A stretch of 64,000 nt of DNA from JAAYBF01 sp963716445 (GTDB taxonomy: Bacteria > Actinomycetota > Thermoleophilia > Solirubrobacterales > Thermoleophilaceae). The notes below the pieces were generated by a model. That model was not told where the DNA came from, ran no database searches, and saw nothing but the letters and a program-made list of their open reading frames with translations. Position 1 is the stretch's first letter; the number at the start of each line of letters is the position of its first letter. The stretch is from contig OY970313.1 of assembly GCA_963716445.1 (NCBI GenBank), positions 2,294,001 to 2,358,000 of the forward strand. Direction: 5' to 3'. The position numbers and the translations under genes are program-made. Shown here piece after piece: positions 60,088 to 64,000 of the stretch.

Positions 60088-60360
60088 TCAGGAGAGGCCT
60101 GATAGTGCTGCGGCTACCGCGAAGCCGAGGACGGTGATCAATCCGGAGACGTCGCCGCCCTTGCGGACGGCGTCGGGGATCATCGAGTCGACGAGCATCA
60201 CGAGCAGCGCGCCGGCGGCGATTCCGTCGATGACCGCGGTCAGGTTCCCAGAGACGTTGTCGGCAATCCCGTAGCCGGCGACGGTCGCCGCCGTGCAGAT
60301 CAGCGCGACGACGATCCAAAGGCGACGGATCGCCGAGGCGATGGGCGACGGCGGCCCGCA
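60088..60360 (-). pseudogene. ZIP family metal transporter, C-terminal fragment
   Basis: On the minus strand a frame ending at 60088 encodes LWIVVALICTAATVAGYGI, IDGIAAGALLVMLVDSMIP and VSGLITVLGFAVAAALSGL, the last three helices of a ZIP zinc/iron transporter, with the AGALL-ML-DSM-P motif that follows the metal site. The upstream part of the frame loses homology near 60340-60360 and no start or N-terminal half is found. It was cut by the recombination that left the repeat at 60466. It does not look functional. Confidence 0.75.
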
Positions 60361-60465
60361 AGGAGCGAGCGGAGGCCGGCTACGGCGACGACTGAGGACC
60401 TGCTCGGCCGCCGGCGCCGCGCGGGCGCGGACAGAACCCCCGCATTTGCAGGGGTCCTCCGAAGC

Positions 60466-60623
60466 GCGCCCGAGAAGATTCGAGCCTCTGACCTTCGGTT
60501 TCCGTAGTCCAGGTTTGAGGGGCGTCTGAGTGCGTTGGGACGCGTTCTAGAGCGGTTTTCGCGGGGGCGAGTTCGTTGGGGATCGTTGGGGTTCTGCGGG
60601 GGCTGTTGCCCGTTGTTGCCCAC
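60466..60623 (-). repeat. att-like repeat, copy 1 (tRNA 3' end plus integrase tail)
   Basis: On the minus strand this segment reads as the 3' part of a tRNA: anticodon-like GGACTACGGAA, then AAGGTC, a T-arm AGAGG-CTCGAAT-CTTCT and an acceptor strand CGGGCGC. Upstream on that strand lies a coding-like tail with NPNDPQRTRP and ENRSRT. The 60481-60623 part recurs at 61400-61541 with about 85% identity. It looks like the tRNA attachment site and the end of a tyrosine recombinase gene left by an integrative element. Confidence 0.6.
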
Positions 60624-60966
60624 CGGTTGCCCGGCCAGCCTCAGCAGTGGCTGCCATACGACAGCGGAAGATGCGTGAAATCACCATGTTCCGCTGGCAG
60701 CGGAACAGACGGATTCATTCCGGAGGAGATGGGCCGCCGCCCGGCTTTGTATCGCGTATCGATACCCGATCCGGGAACCATGAGGCGGTGACTGCAAGGG
60801 CCTCTCCAGAGCAAGGGCCTCGATCGCATCGCGAGCGTTCTTCGTTCGCGATCCGCAGGGTGTCGTCATCAGCGTGCTGGCCCACGGGTAATCACCGCGA
60901 CAGCCAGCCGAGGGTCATACTCAGGCCTGAAGGCGACTGACGTGGGGCCCGCGAACAGGAGCGACG
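60624..60966. other. no convincing gene
   Basis: This 340-bp stretch between the att-like repeat and the GYD protein has no coding frame with recognisable features. It contains a perfect GTATCGATAC palindrome at 60756-60765. It is probably leftover sequence from the mobile element. Confidence 0.4.
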
Positions 60967-61302
60967 ATGCCGCTTTATCTATCCAGGTTCAGCTACACGC
61001 CAGAGACGTGGGCGATGCTGATCGATAAACCAGAAGACCGCCGACAGGCAGCTCAGTCCTACATCGAATCGGTCGGTGGAAAGCTCCACGGATTCTGGTA
61101 CGCCTTCGGCACACACGACGGCTACAACCTCTGGGAGGCCCCCGACAACGTGTCCATGGCCGCAGTTGCGCTGGCGATCAGCGGGGGCGGTGCCCTTAGC
61201 TCGTTCGAAACGACGGTCCTGCTCACCGTCGATGAAACGGTGGCTGCCCTGCGCAAGGCCGAGCAGGTCCAGTACCGGGCACCCGGCGCGCGTAGCGGCT
61301 AG
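60967..61302 (+). CDS. GYD domain protein
   Basis: The 111-aa protein has the GYD-domain pattern: YLSRFSYTPETWAMLIDKPEDR, HGFWYAFGTHDGYNLWEAPD with the G-x-Y-D-like core, and MAAVALAISGGGALSSFET. The family is widespread and of unknown function, with a dimeric barrel fold. CAGGAG is 6 nt before the ATG. It lies between the two att-like repeats, so it came with the mobile element or was trapped by it. Confidence 0.8.
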   Translation: MPLYLSRFSYTPETWAMLIDKPEDRRQAAQSYIESVGGKLHGFWYAFGTHDGYNLWEAPDNVSMAAVALAISGGGALSSFETTVLLTVDETVAALRKAEQVQYRAPGARSG

Positions 61303-61399
61303 CGGCACCTCCCCCTGTCCAAAGAGCTTCTGCAAGTTGCGAAGCAGAGCGCCGACGCTACGTCGTGTAGTGCCACCTTCACGGCGCCGGATGCCCCTT

Positions 61400-61541
61400 C
61401 GAACCCCTGACCTTCGGTTCCGTAGTCCAGGCTGGGCGGGCGTCCGAGTGCGTTGGGGGCGGTTCTAGAGCGGTTTTCGGCGGGGCGAGTTCGTTGGGGA
61501 TCGTTGGGATTCTGTGGGGGCTGTTGCCCTTTTGTTGCCCA
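61400..61541 (-). repeat. att-like repeat, copy 2
   Basis: Same arrangement as copy 1, about 920 bp away in the same direction. On the minus strand it carries the coding-like tail (GQQPPQNPNDPQ, ENRSRT) and the tRNA-like part, but homology ends inside the T-loop at GGTTCGAA, so the T-arm and acceptor strand are missing. That boundary is where integrase crossovers usually fall. Confidence 0.6.
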
Positions 61542-61584
61542 TCGATTCTGTGATCGGTCGAGTCCTCGGCGTAGAATCAGTCGC

Positions 61585-61785
61585 ATGACGGCCAAGGAGA
61601 AGCTGCTTCTGCGCGTGCCGGACTGGACCGACGAGCAGGCGGAGATCGCGCTACGCGCTGTTGAGCCGGACGCGGTCGAGGAGCCTGAGATGGCTCCGCT
61701 GCCGGCTGGCTGGGGAGAGACGTTGACCGGCGAGCCGATGCCCAACGTCGTCGCCGCCGTTCATCGCTCGCGCGACGGGCACTGA
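61585..61785 (+). CDS. small putative antitoxin
   Basis: The 66-aa acidic protein (LLLRVPDWTDEQAEIALRAV) has no named family. It starts 7 nt after TAGAAT (61572-61577) and ends 2 bp before a PIN toxin gene. Position and size suggest the antitoxin of that toxin. It begins 44 bp after att-like copy 2. Confidence 0.65.
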   Translation: MTAKEKLLLRVPDWTDEQAEIALRAVEPDAVEEPEMAPLPAGWGETLTGEPMPNVVAAVHRSRDGH

Positions 61786-61787
61786 GC

Positions 61788-62198
61788 TTGCTCGTCGTCG
61801 ACGCGAGTCTCGCGGTCGAGCTCTCGCTCGACAGAGTCGGAGATCGGGCGCGGGATTCCCTCGGCGACGATCTCGTAGGGCCACCGTTGCTGTGGTCCGA
61901 GGCGGCGTCCGTGCTCAACGAGCTCGCCTTCCGTGGAGAGATCACCCGCGAGCTTGCCGACCAGGCGTTCGACCGCTTCATCAACGGCGAGGTAGGGATT
62001 ACCGAGCGACGGCCCGACGGACTTCTCGCCGCCGCCTGGCGACGCGCCGGGGAGTTCGGCTGGGCGAAGACCTACGACGCCGAGTACATCGCCCTCGTGC
62101 AGTCGCTCGACTGCCGGCTCGTCACACTCGACATGCGTCTCAGGCGTGGCGCGAACCGGCTGGGCCGGCTGGAGGGCCGACCTCTACGTCAGCGGTGA
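61788..62198 (+). CDS. vapC: PIN domain toxin (VapC-like)
   Basis: The 136-aa protein begins LVVDASLAVELSL with the first PIN Asp, then has EAASVLNELAFRGEIT, KTYDAEYIALVQSLDCRLVT and TLDMRL with the remaining acidic positions. It is likely an RNA-cutting toxin. The start is a TTG at 61788, 2 bp after the antitoxin stop. It is the second VapC-like gene in the window and lies next to the recombination scar. Confidence 0.85.
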   Translation: MLVVDASLAVELSLDRVGDRARDSLGDDLVGPPLLWSEAASVLNELAFRGEITRELADQAFDRFINGEVGITERRPDGLLAAAWRRAGEFGWAKTYDAEYIALVQSLDCRLVTLDMRLRRGANRLGRLEGRPLRQR

Positions 62199-62252
62199 TC
62201 GGCAGTATGCGGCTGGAGCCGTGATCCTTTCCTAATTTCTGTCAATTTCTGG

Positions 62253-62281
62253 TTGACACTTACCTGTAGCAGGAGTAGCGT
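62253..62281 (+). promoter_or_regulatory. promoter of the peptide-tyrosinase operon
   Basis: TTGACA (62253-62258) and TAGCGT (62276-62281) are 17 bp apart. A tandem AATTTCTG repeat precedes the -35 box. The transcript would start near 62288 and include a 48-aa gene and the tyrosinase gene. Confidence 0.6.
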
Positions 62282-62355
62282 CGCCGGCAGTAAACAGGTT
62301 TAGGCACCACTCGGAGGGTCGCGAAGGCAAACGAGCGGCGCCGGACAGGGGACAC

Positions 62356-62502
62356 ATGCTTTTCGTCGATGCCCACCTCGTGGGCATGCCCGTCGAGGAG
62401 GGCTTGCCGGCGCTCGTAACGGCCGGTGGGGCGCTGCTCGTAGGCGTGCAGATGGCACTGGGACGGCTGCGTCGACTCAGCTCGAGGCGAAAGGGACAGT
62501 GA
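62356..62502 (+). CDS. 48-aa peptide coupled to tyrosinase
   Basis: This frame encodes a peptide with a hydrophobic central segment (LPALVTAGGALLVGVQMALG) and a strongly basic tail (GRLRRLSSRRKGQ). AGGGGA is about 6 nt before its ATG. Its TGA overlaps the ATG of the tyrosinase (TGATG). In Streptomyces a copper-delivery protein (MelC1) is encoded directly before tyrosinase; this peptide holds that position but has no His/Cys cluster. The caddie role is a hypothesis. Confidence 0.6.
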   Translation: MLFVDAHLVGMPVEEGLPALVTAGGALLVGVQMALGRLRRLSSRRKGQ

Positions 62503-63938
62503 TGGCCAACGGAACGTTCATCCGGCGAGACATCTGGAAGCTCGAGGAGTCGGCGGCAAGTCCGCCGTGGGACGACTACTCGCTGGCCTACGCGCAGGCC
62601 GTCGGCAAGATGAAGGAGCGTGGGTCCGACGATCCGACGAGCTGGAGCTACCAAGCCGCGATGCACGGCACCTACCGGGTTCAGACCGACCCGCTCTGGA
62701 ACGGCTGCCAGCACGGATCGTGGTTCTTCCTCCCTTGGCACCGGATCTACATCTGGTACTTCGAGCAGATCGTCCGCTCGACCGTAATCGAGCTCGGCGG
62801 TCCCGACGATTGGGCCCTGCCGTACTGGGACTACAGCGATTCTCCGCGTACTCACGCCGCGCTGCCGCCGGCTTTCCGCGAGCCTACGCTGCCCAACGGC
62901 GCTGCCAACCCCCTGTTCGTGCCAACAGGACGGCGCGCGCCGGGGATCAACGAGGGCAGTGAGATCTCGGAGGCTTTCGCCAGCGACACTCAGGCGCTCG
63001 AGTCGACGTCCTTCTCACCGGGGTTCGGCGGGCTTCCGAAGGCGCCGGTCCACTTCGCCTCGCCCCATGGGCTGCTCGAGTCACAGCCCCACGACAACAT
63101 CCACGTCGCCGTCGGCGGGCGCAAGACGATCGCCAACTGCGACACGGCGCTGATGAGCGACCCGAACTGCGCGGCCCTCGACCCGATCTTCTACCTGCAC
63201 CACTCGAACATCGACCGCGTCTGGGCGAAGTGGCTGGCACAGGGCGACGGGCGTGCGAACCCGGCAGTCCCCGAGTGGACCGGTCAGACGTTCTCGGCCT
63301 ACGATACGAACGGACAGGAGCAGAGCAAGACCTGCGGTGAGGTGGCGGATCTGGCGGACCTTGACTACACCTACGAGGAGCTTGTCGCGGCGGCGCCAGC
63401 GCCACCGCCTGTGATGGCCGGGGGCTCGCCCGACGCCCCCAGCGACAGCCTGCCCGAGCGTCCGGGCAACGGTCCTGAGATCGCCGGTGGGGCGGGTGCC
63501 GAGCTCGGCGACTCGCCCGCGAGCGTGGGACTGGATACGACGCCCGACGCGCCTTCGATCCTTGAGGCAGCTCGCGACCCCAAGTCGCCGAATGTCTACC
63601 TCCATCTCGAGGACGTCGAGACCGACGCCCTGCCGGGCGTCGTCTGGGAGGTCCTGATGGATCCGGACGGCGAGGGCAAGGACCCCGACCTGGCGGTTGG
63701 CGTGATTTCGTTCTTCGGCCGTGGACACTCCCACGGCCACGAGGCGGAGGGGCAGTCGCTCGCGATCGGGACGCGCTTCATCTTCGACATCACCCAGACC
63801 GTCCAGAAGCTCGACGCGGCCGGCTGCTGGAACGAGCACGAGATTCGCGTGACCTTCCGGCCGGTGCTGCCGACGGAGAGCTACGACGAGGCCGTGCCGA
63901 CCGTCACCGTCGGCCGCGTGTATGTGACACACGGCTGA
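62502..63938 (+). CDS. tyrosinase/polyphenol oxidase
   Basis: The 478-aa type 3 copper enzyme oxidises phenols to quinones. CuA ligands are His55 (AMHG), His71 (CQHG) and His80 (PWHR); CuB ligands are His197 and His201 (PHDNIH) and one of His233/234 (DPIFYLHHSNIDRVW). Cys69 is two residues before His71, as in the thioether-linked plant and fungal enzymes. Residues 350-478 form a C-terminal beta domain (VYLHLEDVETDALPGVVWEV, SFFGRGHSHGHE) like the plant PPO lid. The ATG at 62502 is preferred because it is in a TGATG overlap with the 48-aa gene; a GTG at 62499 is possible. No signal peptide is seen. Confidence 0.93.
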   Translation: MANGTFIRRDIWKLEESAASPPWDDYSLAYAQAVGKMKERGSDDPTSWSYQAAMHGTYRVQTDPLWNGCQHGSWFFLPWHRIYIWYFEQIVRSTVIELGGPDDWALPYWDYSDSPRTHAALPPAFREPTLPNGAANPLFVPTGRRAPGINEGSEISEAFASDTQALESTSFSPGFGGLPKAPVHFASPHGLLESQPHDNIHVAVGGRKTIANCDTALMSDPNCAALDPIFYLHHSNIDRVWAKWLAQGDGRANPAVPEWTGQTFSAYDTNGQEQSKTCGEVADLADLDYTYEELVAAAPAPPPVMAGGSPDAPSDSLPERPGNGPEIAGGAGAELGDSPASVGLDTTPDAPSILEAARDPKSPNVYLHLEDVETDALPGVVWEVLMDPDGEGKDPDLAVGVISFFGRGHSHGHEAEGQSLAIGTRFIFDITQTVQKLDAAGCWNEHEIRVTFRPVLPTESYDEAVPTVTVGRVYVTHG

Positions 63939-64000
63939 GCCGCTCTGCCAGGCCCCGGGCAGTTAGCGCTGCGCCGGGGCCACTGTGTCTGTGCTTGCCC

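Noticed and set aside
60431..60456. Terminator hairpin (ACCCC...GGGGT)
   Set aside because: The stem is short and imperfect and lies in the recombination scar with no gene ending at it.
60466..60510. tRNA gene
   Set aside because: Only the 3' portion is present, without a D-arm or the matching 5' acceptor strand, so it is a remnant and not a working tRNA.
62232..62855. 207-aa minus-strand frame over the tyrosinase start
   Set aside because: It is antisense to the tyrosinase N-terminus and its promoter, with no motif.

Overview
The window is GC-rich bacterial chromosome with dense, mostly short-spaced genes, many GTG starts, and 4-bp ATGA or GTGA overlaps between cotranscribed genes. A ydaO-type cyclic di-AMP riboswitch ahead of an NlpC/P60-like wall hydrolase, TANNNT boxes placed 6-8 nt upstream of many start codons, HxlR and LAL-type LuxR regulators, and a pair of giant secreted propeller/repeat proteins suggest an actinomycetote. 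Thermoleophilia (Solirubrobacterales-like) is my best guess. The lineage is inferred from gene content and was not tested.

Layout. 1-2811: end of a dTDP-sugar pathway (rmlD fragment, rmlB) and an ABC-2 exporter. 2842-4190: small protein/nucleotidyltransferase pair and a family 5 uracil-DNA glycosylase. 4191-7690: an accessory-looking stretch with a Fic protein and three unrecognised genes. 7840-8579: c-di-AMP riboswitch and its NlpC/P60 gene. 8685-15927: Lhr helicase, a SurA-like lipoprotein, Nei glycosylase and a glycerophosphodiesterase. 16486-19594: HxlR regulator divergent from an MMPL exporter. 20345-22642: XRE/nucleotidyltransferase module and a cytochrome P450 with a C-terminal frameshift. 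22655-30018: two-gene operon for very large secreted proteins. 30366-32558: three TetR-related genes in tandem, the third without a DNA-binding domain. 32604-36112: FAD oxidase, a three-gene membrane operon with a 27-aa peptide, and an RNA methyltransferase. 36272-42034: two more exporters (MMPL, MFS), each divergent from an HxlR gene, with a RibD/DHFR-like reductase between them. 42115-46319: degenerate-GGDEF/HD-GYP protein, UV damage endonuclease, large FAD dehydrogenase. 46368-49939: a minus-strand cluster with a small secreted peptide, a secreted trypsin-like protease and a protease-nuclease fusion. 50129-53248: GlxA-type regulator, lactonase-like metallohydrolase, SnoaL-like protein and a Phd/VapC pair. 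53338-60014: dehydrogenase, a two-gene secreted propeller operon, a broken FAD oxidoreductase and a LAL regulator. 60088-62198: a recombination scar (truncated ZIP gene, two copies of a tRNA-end/att-like repeat, GYD protein, VapBC-like pair). 62253-63938: a promoter, a 48-aa peptide and a tyrosinase translationally coupled to it.

Themes. DNA repair is well represented (UdgB, Lhr, Nei, UvsE). Three HxlR/exporter pairs look like drug-responsive efflux units. Three copies of one hairpin lie just downstream of stop codons, two of them behind the MMPL genes. The least explained items are the protease-nuclease fusion cluster, the giant secreted pair, the HTH-less TetR paralogue and the peptide coupled to tyrosinase. 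No rRNA, intact tRNA or CRISPR array was seen.
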